From the NCBI GenBank assembly GCA_902778895.1, contig CACYZF010000005.1:62001-126000 (forward strand): a stretch of 64,000 bases of DNA. The letters are read 5' to 3'. Made by a program: the position numbers and the translations under genes. Below, piece after piece: positions 38,638-46,990 of this stretch (position 1 is its first letter; every line of letters starts with the position of its first letter). The notes beneath the pieces were generated by a model, which searched no databases, was not told the DNA's origin, and was given only the letters and a program-made list of their open reading frames with translations. This stretch comes from an uncultured bacterium. Lineage in GTDB: Bacteria > Verrucomicrobiota > Lentisphaeria > Victivallales > UBA1829.

Positions 38638-39720
38638 ATGAATCGTTATGTGCATTCGACTGTGATTTCCTGCTCAATCCTCGCGGGAGCACTCTTACTC
38701 GCAACTTCTCTCTCCGCGCAGGCTCCGGCCGGCGGCGCAACGCCCGGCGGCGCGCCCGCAATGGGCGGTTTCGGCGGCGGCTTTGGCGGCGGTTTCGGCG
38801 GCGGTGCCCCTGGCGCTGGCGGCGCTCCTGCAATGGGCGGCTTCGGCGGCTTCGGCGGCGGTGCCCCTGGCGCTGGCGGCGCTCCTGCAATGGGCGGCTT
38901 CGGCGGCGGCGCACCCGGCGCTGGCGGCGCTCCTGCCGGTGGCATGGGCGGCTTCGGCGGTTTCGGCGGCGGCGCCCCTGGCGCTGGCGGCGCTCCTGCA
39001 ATGGGCGGCTTCGGCGGTTTCGGCGGCGGCGCACCTGGCGCTGGTGCTGCTCCTGCCGGTGGTATGGGCGGCGGTCAGCGTCCTGCCGGACAACAGGGCC
39101 AGGGCGGCGCGAATCGTCAGGGCGGCGTTCCTGCTGCCGGCGGTCAGCCCGGTAATCTTCCTGCCGGAGCTCCCGCTGTCGGAGCTGCTGCGGGCGGTCA
39201 GCGTCCGCGTCGTCAGGGGCAGGGTGGTCAGGGCCAAGGTCAGCCCGGTATGGGCGGTTTCGGCGGCGGCGCACCCGGCGCTGGTGCAGGCGGCAATCGT
39301 CCTGCCGGTCAGGGCGGCTTCGGCCAGGGCGGCCAGCGTCCTCAGGGCCAGGGCATGGGCCAGGGCGGCCAGCGTCCTCAGGGCCAGGGAATGGGCCAGG
39401 GCGGCCAGCGTCCGCAAGGACAGGGCATGGGCCAGGGCGGCCAGCGTCCGCAAGGACAGGGCATGGGCCAGGGCGGCCAGCGTCCTCAGGGACAGGGCAT
39501 GGGCCAGGGCGGCTTCGGCGGCGGTTTCGGCGGCGGCTTTGGCGGCTTCGGTCAGGGCGGCCAGCAGGGCGCAGCTCCGGGCACTCCCAGCGTCTCCAGC
39601 CAGATCCAGGAAAAGTATCCGGAAGAATACGCGGCGGCTCAGAAGCTCCGCGTTGAGAATCCCTCTGCCTACCGCGAGAAAATGCGCGAACTCCAGCGCA
39701 AGCTCAACGAGTCCAAGTGA
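38638..39720 (+). CDS. Secreted glycine-rich repeat protein
   Basis: 360 residues. A Sec signal (1-27, cleavage after LSA) precedes about 290 residues of low complexity built from GGFGG, GGAPGAGGAPAMGG and, at 229-288, five tandem GQGGQRPQGQGM units. The last 45 residues (from about SSQIQEKYPEEY) form a charged helical domain, the only globular-looking part. No enzyme motif. The same kind of signal peptide plus Gly-rich segment heads the esterase at 44521-46059, and a short version heads the peptidase at 46987, so the segment may be a surface or envelope-matrix tag. GGAG precedes ATG; a strong terminator follows, so the gene is monocistronic. The sequence reads through in all repeats without interruption. 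Confidence 0.85.
   Translation: MNRYVHSTVISCSILAGALLLATSLSAQAPAGGATPGGAPAMGGFGGGFGGGFGGGAPGAGGAPAMGGFGGFGGGAPGAGGAPAMGGFGGGAPGAGGAPAGGMGGFGGFGGGAPGAGGAPAMGGFGGFGGGAPGAGAAPAGGMGGGQRPAGQQGQGGANRQGGVPAAGGQPGNLPAGAPAVGAAAGGQRPRRQGQGGQGQGQPGMGGFGGGAPGAGAGGNRPAGQGGFGQGGQRPQGQGMGQGGQRPQGQGMGQGGQRPQGQGMGQGGQRPQGQGMGQGGQRPQGQGMGQGGFGGGFGGGFGGFGQGGQQGAAPGTPSVSSQIQEKYPEEYAAAQKLRVENPSAYREKMRELQRKLNESK
39322..39501 (+). repeat. Five tandem 36-bp repeats inside the glycine-rich gene
   Basis: Unit of 36 b beginning GGCCAGGGCGGCCAGCGTCC and encoding GQGGQRPQGQGM, five in-frame copies with only synonymous differences visible. Copy number is likely to vary by slippage or recombination without breaking the frame. 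Confidence 0.9.
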
Positions 39721-39757
39721 TCTGAGCCGGGTTTCCCCGATATAAGACACCAAACTG

Positions 39758-39796
39758 AAGTCAACCGGGTCGCGACAGATCCGGTTGACTTTTTTC
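39758..39796 (+). terminator. Terminator of the glycine-rich gene
   Basis: Perfect 11-bp stem AAGTCAACCGG (39758-39768) with CCGGTTGACTT (39781-39791), followed by TTTT. One of the clearest terminators in the window. Confidence 0.9.
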
Positions 39797-39931
39797 TTGC
39801 TGTTTTCAGTCTCCATTCCTTTTTTGAGCATTTTTGTTTGCTTTTTGTTTTTACGGCGGTATAGTATGATGTCATTTTCCAACAACGGAATTGCGTCTGC
39901 GATGCCGCACCAACCAAAGAAAGACCGCAAA

Positions 39932-41023
39932 ATGAACGTAAAAAGTCGTTACTCCATGCTTTGCACTGTTTCTGCCGCATTCATGTTGATTGCCGCAAAC
40001 TGCGCATCTCAAACTTCGTCGACGGATGAATCCGAGGCGCAGACTCAGGCCGCTCCGGCAGCCGCAGCCGTTCAGCCGACAGCTGTTCAGTCTCAGACTC
40101 CGGCACAGCCCGCGTCCGGCCTGAAAGAATACAAGCCGACCGGAAACCCGATGTTTTCCCACAAGTTCACAGCGGACCCCGCGCCGGTCGTGATCGGCGA
40201 CACGCTGTGGCTGATCACCAGCCACGACGAGACCGCGCCCAACGGACGCCTGAACCGGAATTTCAGAATGCGCGACTGGTGCCTCTTCTCCACGAAAGAC
40301 ATGAAGACCTGGACCGAATACCCGACTCCGCTTTCCGTGGATGAATTCAAGTGGGACGGCACGCACACGGCATACGCCGCGCAGATGATCCCCCGCGACG
40401 GTAAGTATTACCTGTACATCAGCACCAACGGCAACGGCATCGGTGTGGCGGTCGCCGACAAGCCGGAAGGCCCATACAAGGACCCCATCGGCAAACAGCT
40501 CGTGACGCCGGCGCAGTGTTTCGCGACGACCCATTCCTGGGCGTGTATCGACCCGACCGTCATGATCGATGACGACGGCCAGGCGTGGCTTGTGTGGGGC
40601 AACCGGAAATGCTATTACGCCAAGCTCAAAAAGAACATGGTCGAGCTGGACGGCCCGGTGAAAACGCTGGACATCGATTTGAAAGACATGCCGTTTGAGG
40701 AAGGCCCGTGGATCTTCAAGCACAATGGCAAATACTATCTGGTCTACGCCTGCGGCAACCCCGAAAAGCTTGCCTATGCGATCGGCGACAGGGTCGACGG
40801 TCACTTCGAGGCGAAGGGCATCCTGATGGAGCGTTCCGGCAACTGCGGCTCCAACCATCCGGGCGTCGCAAACTTCAACGGCGAATGGTTTCTTTTCTAC
40901 CACACCGGAGCCAACGGCGGCGACTTCAACCGCGCGGTCTGCGTCGACAGGATGACGTTCAACGAGGACGGCACCATCAATCCCGTGCCGTTCTCCAGCG
41001 AAGGCATCTTCGGCGGGAAATAA
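39932..41023 (+). CDS. GH43-family glycoside hydrolase, secreted
   Basis: 363 residues. An N-terminal signal (hydrophobic 8-22, then NCAS, possibly a lipoprotein although the residue before Cys is not typical) is followed by an Ala/Gln/Thr linker to about 64. The five-bladed catalytic domain shows the GH43 triad: Asp82 in ADPAPVV, Asp207 in IDPTVMIDDDG and Glu257 in EEGPW. The family cleaves arabinose or xylose units from hemicelluloses and pectins. ATG 39932 has AAAGAAAG upstream; an earlier in-frame ATG at 39785 lies on the terminator hairpin and is rejected. With the GH9 enzyme and two esterases it fits plant polysaccharide use. Confidence 0.85.
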   Translation: MNVKSRYSMLCTVSAAFMLIAANCASQTSSTDESEAQTQAAPAAAAVQPTAVQSQTPAQPASGLKEYKPTGNPMFSHKFTADPAPVVIGDTLWLITSHDETAPNGRLNRNFRMRDWCLFSTKDMKTWTEYPTPLSVDEFKWDGTHTAYAAQMIPRDGKYYLYISTNGNGIGVAVADKPEGPYKDPIGKQLVTPAQCFATTHSWACIDPTVMIDDDGQAWLVWGNRKCYYAKLKKNMVELDGPVKTLDIDLKDMPFEEGPWIFKHNGKYYLVYACGNPEKLAYAIGDRVDGHFEAKGILMERSGNCGSNHPGVANFNGEWFLFYHTGANGGDFNRAVCVDRMTFNEDGTINPVPFSSEGIFGGK

Positions 41024-41054
41024 TGACCGTGTCGCCAGCTCGCGCCGATTCTCC

Positions 41055-41762
41055 ATGCCAAATGTCCTGACAAACTATTTCGAGCGCGGATACCGGTTCC
41101 ATAAGCTCGAGTCGGTCCCGTCGTCGCACAAACACGGGACGAAGGCTGTCTTCCTCATTCACGGCTGGGGCGTGCGTGCGGTCGCAATGGCGCGCCTGGC
41201 GTCCGCTCTGGCGGATGAGGGATTCGCCGTGTACAATTACGACTATCCCACCTCAAAACGGAAGATCGGGGAACACTCCGGGATCTTCCTCTCGCTGTAC
41301 CGCCGCATCCTGAACACGGAAAAGCTGTCGGACGTGTTCTTCGTCACGCACAGCATGGGCGGCATTCTGCTCCGGGCGGCTTTGGCGCAGATGGACGAAG
41401 CCGAATGCCGCCGCATCGAAGCGGTCGTCATGCTCGGTCCGCCGAACAGGGGGTCCGTTCTCGCCTATCTGGGCAGGAGCCGGGTCGCCCGCGGCATCAA
41501 TGCCTCGCTCGCCGACATGACGCCGGTGGAGGATTCCTACGTCCGGAACATCCCGCCTCCGCCGTTCCTGCCGCCGGTCGGCATCGTCGCGGCCAAATAC
41601 GACGGCAAGGTGGCGATGGAGAGTACGCTCCTGCCGGACGGCCAGCCGTGTCAGCGGACCGTCGTGCCGTGTACGCATCCCGGCCTTCGCAATCCGAAAT
41701 ACACGCTCGTTCCGATTTTGAACTTTTTCACTTCAAAAAAGTTCAGCAGGCCTTTACCATGA
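41055..41762 (+). CDS. Alpha/beta hydrolase, lipase-like
   Basis: 235 residues, no signal peptide. The oxyanion segment FLIHGWG and the nucleophile elbow THSMGG (Ser100) are those of alpha/beta hydrolases close to LipA/PGAP1-like lipases; a candidate catalytic His lies in CTHPGL near the C-terminus. It begins 31 b after the GH43 gene and its stop overlaps the phosphatase start (ATGA), so the three may be one transcript. Likely an esterase on acylated lipids or small esters; substrate unknown. Confidence 0.8.
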   Translation: MPNVLTNYFERGYRFHKLESVPSSHKHGTKAVFLIHGWGVRAVAMARLASALADEGFAVYNYDYPTSKRKIGEHSGIFLSLYRRILNTEKLSDVFFVTHSMGGILLRAALAQMDEAECRRIEAVVMLGPPNRGSVLAYLGRSRVARGINASLADMTPVEDSYVRNIPPPPFLPPVGIVAAKYDGKVAMESTLLPDGQPCQRTVVPCTHPGLRNPKYTLVPILNFFTSKKFSRPLP

Positions 41763-42226
41763 TGAACCCGGTAAGAATCCTATTCGTCTGCCACGGAAAT
41801 ATCTGCCGCAGTCCCATGGCGGAGTTCGTGATGAAAGATCTGATCCGCAGGAGACACCTTGAGAACCGGTTTGAGATCGCTTCAGCGGCGACCAGCCGCG
41901 AGGAGCTCGGGAATCCGGTTTATCCGCCCGCCCGGAAAAAGCTCGCTGAAAACGGGATCGTCTGCGCCGGACATCAAGCCCGGCAGATGACGAGGGCGGA
42001 TTACGAGGATTACGACCTGATCGTCTGCATGGATCAGAGAAACATCCGCAATGCCCTGCGGATCACGGACGGGGACCCCGAGCACAAGATCGTGCTGCTC
42101 CTCGATTATGCGGGCCGTCCCGGCGAAGAAGTCGCCGATCCCTGGTATACGGGAGATTTTGATGTGACCTGGGATGATGTCGTCAGCGGGTGCGAAGGTC
42201 TCTTAAGACAGTTTGGCAGGGACTGA
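41759..42226 (+). CDS. Low-molecular-weight protein tyrosine phosphatase
   Basis: 155 residues, the normal family size. P-loop C11-H-G-N-I-C16-R17-S at the N-terminus (CHGNICRSPMAE) and general acid Asp127 in DPWYTGDF. It hydrolyses phosphotyrosine by a cysteinyl-phosphate intermediate; in bacteria such enzymes often control polysaccharide export kinases, but no such kinase is nearby. ATG 41759 overlaps the lipase stop; a second Met follows at once. Frames running further upstream are shadows. Confidence 0.92.
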   Translation: MMNPVRILFVCHGNICRSPMAEFVMKDLIRRRHLENRFEIASAATSREELGNPVYPPARKKLAENGIVCAGHQARQMTRADYEDYDLIVCMDQRNIRNALRITDGDPEHKIVLLLDYAGRPGEEVADPWYTGDFDVTWDDVVSGCEGLLRQFGRD

Positions 42227-42244
42227 CAGAACAGGCGTTGGCCG

Positions 42245-43732
42245 TCAGAGATTTTCCAGATCGAGCGTCATGTAGATGGACGTGTACTTGCGGGAAAGGG
42301 CATTGATCTCGCCCCTGTGACGTTTGGTGTCGATGACCTTGTCCGCGGCGGCTTTCCCTTCGGTATTGTTGAGCTGGAATGCGAATCCGTATTCCTCCAG
42401 AGGAATGGAAACATCCAGTTTTCTTACCTGCCTGCCGTCGAGGCTGACGATCTTGTCCGAGGCAAGGTCGGCCTCGCCGTCATCGTCGACATAGGCGTCG
42501 ACCTTATGCTCGAGGACTCCCAGGATGCCCTGCATGGCGTTGTCGAAGTGAACCGTCTTTTCCGCCTGAAGCTCGTCAAGGGCGAATTCCTCGCTTCTGG
42601 TTCCCTTTTTTGCTCCGATCACTTTCCCTTTCAGGTCGTCAAGCGTCGCATACGTGGAATCGGTGTTGACGAGGATCCGCCGGACCGTTTTCGCATACGG
42701 CTTGGAAAACAGTATGGTCTTTTCCCGTTCCGGCGTGATGGAGATGCCGGACGCGCCCATGTCGGCGGAACCGTTTGCAACGAGGGGAAGCACTTCGGTG
42801 AACGGCACGATTCTGAACCGGATCGGGCGTTTCAGCTCGCGGGCGATATCTTTGGCGATCTCGATATCTATGCCGACCAGCTGGTTTTTGTTCACGAGGA
42901 CGAACGGCGCAAACGAGGATTCGAGGCAGACGACGAAAGGTTTGCCGCTGTCTTCGTTGTTGCGGCCAGGAGAGGGATTGAGGGCGTCGAAGTGTTCCAC
43001 CCGGCTTTTCTGGAGCGCGCCGGACACTTTGAACGTTTCAATGACCGTGTTGGCGGCGGTCACGAGCTTGGAGCCTTTTTCCTTGTTGAAGATAAGGCCA
43101 TACTGGTGCCTGCTCAGTGGCTTCCCCATGATTTTGTACTTGCCCTTGTTTGCCTTGACCAGGGAATTCGCCTGCATGGCATCCAGGACGGCCGCATCTG
43201 CACGGTGGTTTTCAAAAGCCGTATTCACTTCTTCCAGCGTCAGGAACGGAAGGACGGCCTCCGGTTTGATCTCTTCGCGAAGGAGTTCAATATTGCTGGC
43301 TCCTTCCTGCACGGCAACTCTGGCTGTCTTAAGCGAGGATTGATTCCTGATGGCGGAACCGTTCGGCACAACGATTACTTGGGAGGACGTGTCGTAGGGC
43401 GAGGACATAAGAACGTCTTCGGAATGCTCCGGCATAATTATGATGCCCGCGGCGCCGATGTCGGCCTCCCCCTGGGTTATGAGCGTGAAAACATACTGGA
43501 ACGGGACGATCCTGATCTTGACCGGACGTCCAAGTTCTTTCCCGATTTCATTGATGATGTCGATGTCGATGCCTGCGACCGGCGCATTTGTTTCGCCGGT
43601 ATAATAACAGTAGGGCGAGGTGGAAACTCCGCATGCGACGATCAGAGGTTTGCCCTTGTCGTCAGAGCAGGACGTCAGGATCGTGATGCCAAGGAAAAGA
43701 ATCGCAAAAAGAGAAAACAGTTTTTTCATCAT
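42245..43732 (-). CDS. Lipoprotein with two tandem SBP_bac_3 domains
   Basis: 495 residues. Lipoprotein signal with lipobox L19-T-S-C22. Two homologous halves follow (about 30-250 and 265-485), each an amino-acid-type periplasmic binding domain: GIDIDIINEIGKELGRPVKI in the first and GIDIEIAKDIARELKRPI in the second, each followed by a G-x-A-D-(I/M)-G-A-(A/S)-G-I segment. No transporter permease or ATPase is adjacent, so it could act as a receptor that presents ligand to a sensor; HK3 in this window carries the same duplicated domain plan. Transcribed with the thioesterase gene, 36 b upstream; AAGGAAACTCAG precedes the start. Confidence 0.88.
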   Translation of the reverse strand: MMKKLFSLFAILFLGITILTSCSDDKGKPLIVACGVSTSPYCYYTGETNAPVAGIDIDIINEIGKELGRPVKIRIVPFQYVFTLITQGEADIGAAGIIIMPEHSEDVLMSSPYDTSSQVIVVPNGSAIRNQSSLKTARVAVQEGASNIELLREEIKPEAVLPFLTLEEVNTAFENHRADAAVLDAMQANSLVKANKGKYKIMGKPLSRHQYGLIFNKEKGSKLVTAANTVIETFKVSGALQKSRVEHFDALNPSPGRNNEDSGKPFVVCLESSFAPFVLVNKNQLVGIDIEIAKDIARELKRPIRFRIVPFTEVLPLVANGSADMGASGISITPEREKTILFSKPYAKTVRRILVNTDSTYATLDDLKGKVIGAKKGTRSEEFALDELQAEKTVHFDNAMQGILGVLEHKVDAYVDDDGEADLASDKIVSLDGRQVRKLDVSIPLEEYGFAFQLNNTEGKAAADKVIDTKRHRGEINALSRKYTSIYMTLDLENL

Positions 43733-43768
43733 CTGAGTTTCCTTGAATGAATGGGAAATAACGGGGGG

Positions 43769-44275
43769 TTACGAAGGGATCGGGAGCTCCGTGATTCTGC
43801 ATTCCGGACGGTAGGGCATTTCGTCATGGACCGAGGCCCCTTCGGAAATCTGATTGACGGGCAGATGAAGATAACGGAGGATTCCCTCCGCCAGCACCTC
43901 TCCGTCTATGGTCAGGATCTTTGCCTCCACGGCAAACAGCCTGGAACGGTCCTCGATCAGTTTCCCCGTGGCCAGAAGATCGGCGTCGTAGGGGACGGGC
44001 TTCCGGTAACGGGTCTCCAGGGAAATGGTGACGCCGAATTCCGTGTCGTCGTTTTTTGCCGCCCACAGACCCCGGAGCCCCATTTCGTCCAGCATGGCTG
44101 TGATCATGCCGCCGTGGACCCGTCCGGGATAGCTCTGGTGCCAGGCGTAATAGCGGAACGGCGAAGCGACGCTTCCATCTGTCATGTTATAGAAGGGCGC
44201 CCGGACGCCGAACTGGTTGTCCAATCCGCAGATCACGCACATCCGGCTGTTGCGCTGTTGCCCGATCACTTTCAT
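43769..44275 (-). CDS. Hotdog-fold thioesterase, PaaI-like
   Basis: 168 residues. The core (about 40-145) is a hotdog fold of the PaaI/4HBT type: WHQSYPGRVHGGMITAMLDEMG carries the HGG and the acidic active site residue region, followed by SLETRYRKPVPYD. An N-terminal CVICG and a C-terminal extension are additional. It should hydrolyse acyl-CoA or acyl-carrier thioesters. GGAG lies 8 b before ATG. First gene of an operon with the tandem binding lipoprotein; no shared function is obvious. Confidence 0.83.
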   Translation of the reverse strand: MKVIGQQRNSRMCVICGLDNQFGVRAPFYNMTDGSVASPFRYYAWHQSYPGRVHGGMITAMLDEMGLRGLWAAKNDDTEFGVTISLETRYRKPVPYDADLLATGKLIEDRSRLFAVEAKILTIDGEVLAEGILRYLHLPVNQISEGASVHDEMPYRPECRITELPIPS

Positions 44276-44362
44276 GTTTGTTCTCCAAATTCATGGTCTC
44301 TCCTCTCAGAACATCCCTGCGATCCGGTTTACTGAAGCACGGGACGAGAGAAACACTGTAAT

Positions 44363-44390
44363 AATATACTGTTTCTTCCATTTTTTTCAA
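44363..44390 (-). promoter_or_regulatory. Promoter of thioesterase-lipoprotein operon
   Basis: Minus strand TTGAAA (44390-44385), 16-b spacer, TATATT (44368-44363). Confidence 0.65.
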
Positions 44391-44410
44391 CCGGATTATT
44401 TTGATAGAGA

Positions 44411-44452
44411 ATATAAAAAAACTCAACCCCCCGCGATTTGCAAGGGGTTGAG
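44411..44452 (-). terminator. Terminator of the glycine-rich esterase gene
   Basis: GGGGTTGAG (44444-44452) pairs with CTCAACCCC (44422-44430); the A-rich run 44411-44421 becomes the T-run on the minus strand. Confidence 0.85.
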
Positions 44453-44520
44453 GCGATGTGTGAGAATCGGTCATGTCTCCCCGGAACGGCTTTTTGAGGC
44501 CGTGCCGGAGGAAAAGACGC

Positions 44521-46059
44521 TTATTCGAACATCTTGGGGAGACCGTTGTAGATGATGTTCATGATGGTGGTATTGTCATGACCGCTCTTCTCGGAGAAGG
44601 CCTGATACAGGTTGCCATCCTTGAAGTTGTCGCAATACTTGAAGATTTCGGTATGCTTCTTCATGGCGTCGATCTGGGGAGTCAGGTTCCCGTAGGCCAT
44701 GTCGGAGGGGCTGCCGCAGCCGGCGTAGACGCGGAAATCCGTGGGCTTGTAGCCGCTCTGGGTGAAGGTCTCCGCGAGATACTTGGCGGAGCCTTCGCCA
44801 TTGCCCATGCCAGCGATCCAGCTGTCGCCGCTGATCGGGATGTAGCAGCCGATCTGATCGATGCAGTGATCGAAGACGCCCCAGGTGCAGACGCCGCCCA
44901 TGGAGAATCCGCTGAACGCGCGATGCCACTTGGAGTCGTGGATGCCTTCCTTGGTGACGTCTTTGGCGTAGGTGTGATACTGCTTCTCGACGGCCGGGAT
45001 CAGGTCCTTGACGAGCTCGAGGTGGAAGTTCATGCTGGTGCTGTTCATATCGCTGCTGTACGGCACGTTGTAGGTGGGCGTGACGACGATGAGGGGCTTG
45101 ACGTCGCCCTTGGCGATCATGTTGTCGAACACGTTCTTCATCTGGCTGTTCTGGTCCACGCCATGGAAATACTGGTTCTCGTTTCCGCCGCCGCCGTGCA
45201 TCAGGTACAGGATGTTGTACTGGGTCTTGGTATCCTTCTCATCGTAGCCGTAGGGCAGATAGATGAGAGCGGTCTTCTCGACCTCGGTGCTGTCCGCTTT
45301 CGAATTGTCGCGCGTTTTGTACTTGAACGACACGATCTTGCCGGCTTTGTCGCAGACGTTGTTGTATTCCTGCGGCATTTCTTTGAACTTGTTGTCGGGG
45401 AACTCTTTCCGGGTGGAGGCGATGGATTCCATCTTTTCTCTCTTTTCGGGTTTCGCTTCGCGCGCCTGGCCGCCCATACCGCCCATACCGCCCATGCCGC
45501 CCATGCGGGGCATACCGCCGCCCATTCCGCCCATACGGGGCATGCCGCCCTGGCCGCCGCCCATTCCGGGGAAGCCACCCTGGCCGCCCATCGGGGGCAT
45601 CTGACCACCCTGGCCGCCGCCCATTCCGGGGAAGCCACCCTGGCCGCCGCCCATTCCGCCCATACGGGGCATGCCGCCCTGGCCGCCGCCCATTCCGGGG
45701 AAGCCACCCTGGCCGCCCATCGGGGGCATCTGACCGCCCTGGCCGCCGCCGAAGCCGGGGAATCCGCCCATGCCACCGGCAGGAGCGCCGCCGGGTGCCG
45801 CACCGGCGCCGGGTGCTCCACCAGGAGCGCCGCCACCGAATCCGCCAAAGCCACCCTGGCCGCCGCCGAAACCACCCATGCCGCCGCCGAAGCCGCCCAT
45901 GCCGCCGAAGCCGCCCATCGCGGGAGCGCCGCCGGCAGGAGCCGCGCCGCCAGCGGGAGCGCCGCCGGCAGGAGCCTGAGCGGAGAGAACTGTGGCGAGG
46001 AGCAGGGATCCGGCGATGATCGAGCCGGAAGCCAGCATTTTGTTAAAACCGTGTTTCAT
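44521..46059 (-). CDS. Secreted esterase with glycine-rich N-terminal half
   Basis: 512 residues. Sec signal (1-27, ending VLSA) and about 170 residues of Gly/Met/Pro-rich repeats (GGFPGMGGGQGG, MPRMGGMGG) precede an alpha/beta-hydrolase domain (about 215-512) of the CE1/feruloyl esterase group: LYLMHGGGGNE, nucleophile Ser386 in GFSMGG and His494 in SGHDN. It probably removes acyl groups (acetyl, feruloyl) from plant polysaccharide. The signal peptide and the beginning of the Gly-rich part closely resemble those of the protein at 38638, so the segment has been shared between genes. AAAGGATTTTCGT precedes the start. Transcribed alone. Confidence 0.87.
   Translation of the reverse strand: MKHGFNKMLASGSIIAGSLLLATVLSAQAPAGGAPAGGAAPAGGAPAMGGFGGMGGFGGGMGGFGGGQGGFGGFGGGAPGGAPGAGAAPGGAPAGGMGGFPGFGGGQGGQMPPMGGQGGFPGMGGGQGGMPRMGGMGGGQGGFPGMGGGQGGQMPPMGGQGGFPGMGGGQGGMPRMGGMGGGMPRMGGMGGMGGMGGQAREAKPEKREKMESIASTRKEFPDNKFKEMPQEYNNVCDKAGKIVSFKYKTRDNSKADSTEVEKTALIYLPYGYDEKDTKTQYNILYLMHGGGGNENQYFHGVDQNSQMKNVFDNMIAKGDVKPLIVVTPTYNVPYSSDMNSTSMNFHLELVKDLIPAVEKQYHTYAKDVTKEGIHDSKWHRAFSGFSMGGVCTWGVFDHCIDQIGCYIPISGDSWIAGMGNGEGSAKYLAETFTQSGYKPTDFRVYAGCGSPSDMAYGNLTPQIDAMKKHTEIFKYCDNFKDGNLYQAFSEKSGHDNTTIMNIIYNGLPKMFE
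45521..45750 (-). repeat. 129-bp tandem duplication in the esterase gene
   Basis: Copy A 45521-45649; copy B 45650-45750 is identical over 101 b except one base. 129 b is 43 codons, so the frame is kept. The near-identity points to a recent recombination event. Confidence 0.85.
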
Positions 46060-46369
46060 ACGAAAATCCTTTCATGTTTTGGTTGGTTAGGAAAGTTCGG
46101 TTGAAATGTTTGAATCAAAGGGACACATTTTTCTATTTAACGTTTCCTTTTTTATAATTATTGCAGTAAAAGGCGAAAAAAACATCTTTTTTCTGACTTT
46201 TTCTGACAAAAACACTTCGTGCGGATGCCTTGTATTGTCCGGGTATACGGTTTCTTTTTGTCCGCGAGCCGGCGATTTCTCCTGTTTCCGGCTTGCATTA
46301 TCGCACGGCCGGATGTATTTTGTAGGAGTTTTTTTCGGAATACGGATTTGAAAAAGGTCTTACGGAATC
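46060..46369. other. Divergent intergenic region
   Basis: AT-rich leader of the minus-strand esterase and promoter region of yigZ. TTGCAT/TATTTT at 46293-46321 faces yigZ. I see no clear minus-strand promoter by eye, and no gene. Confidence 0.5.
46293..46321 (+). promoter_or_regulatory. Candidate promoter of yigZ operon
   Basis: TTGCAT (46293-46298), 17-b spacer, TATTTT (46316-46321) with TG directly upstream of the -10. Confidence 0.45.
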
Positions 46370-46990
46370 ATGCTGATCCTGCGTCAAAGCACACGCGCCG
46401 AACTCATCGTGCGGAAATCGCGTTTCCTCGCCGAAGCGGATCCTGTCGCCTCGCCCGAGGCGGCGCGCGAGCTTCAGCGCGAACGCAAACGCGTCTATGC
46501 CGGATGCAATCACGTCGTCTTTGCGTTCGTCTGCGGGCCGCGGGGCGGCGTGATGGGGTGTTCCGACGATGGGGAGCCCTCCGGGACAGCCGGACGCCCC
46601 GTGATGGAGGTACTCAAAGGAAGCGGGATCACGAACGTGCTGCTCACCGTGACCCGCTGGTTCGGGGGAACCCTGCTCGGCACGGGCGGGCTGGTCCGCG
46701 CCTACACCGAAAGCGCGCAGCTGGCGCTCGCCGACGCACCGACCGCCGAACTCGTTCCGCTCACGCGTTTTACGCTCGCGCTGACGTATCTCCAGTACGA
46801 GACCGTGCGCCGCCGTCTCACGGAATTCGCGGCGGCGGTTCTCGGCGAGGAGTTCGGCGCCGGGGTGACGCTTTCCGGCGAGCTCCCGAGCGCGAACTTC
46901 GCCGCGTTTTCCGCCATGGTCCGCGACCTCACCAACGGCGCGGCCGTTCCCCGCGAACAGCCCGTGAACGAGGAAAGCGTGTTGCCATGA
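46370..46990 (+). CDS. yigZ: YigZ/IMPACT family protein
   Basis: 206 residues, typical length. The family signature is present: DDGEPSGTAGRP followed by GGTLLGTGGLVRAY. YigZ-type proteins have an IMPACT N-terminal domain with an RNase-PH-like fold and a ferredoxin-like C-terminal domain, related to the eukaryotic translational regulator IMPACT; molecular role in bacteria is not settled. Its stop overlaps the start of a secreted peptidase gene (ATGA), an unexpected coupling that may only reflect compact packing. Confidence 0.9.
   Translation: MLILRQSTRAELIVRKSRFLAEADPVASPEAARELQRERKRVYAGCNHVVFAFVCGPRGGVMGCSDDGEPSGTAGRPVMEVLKGSGITNVLLTVTRWFGGTLLGTGGLVRAYTESAQLALADAPTAELVPLTRFTLALTYLQYETVRRRLTEFAAAVLGEEFGAGVTLSGELPSANFAAFSAMVRDLTNGAAVPREQPVNEESVLP

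Noticed and set aside
39322..39501. Regular direct repeats suggestive of a CRISPR array
   Set aside because: Units are contiguous without spacers and encode in-frame GQGGQRPQGQGM repeats.
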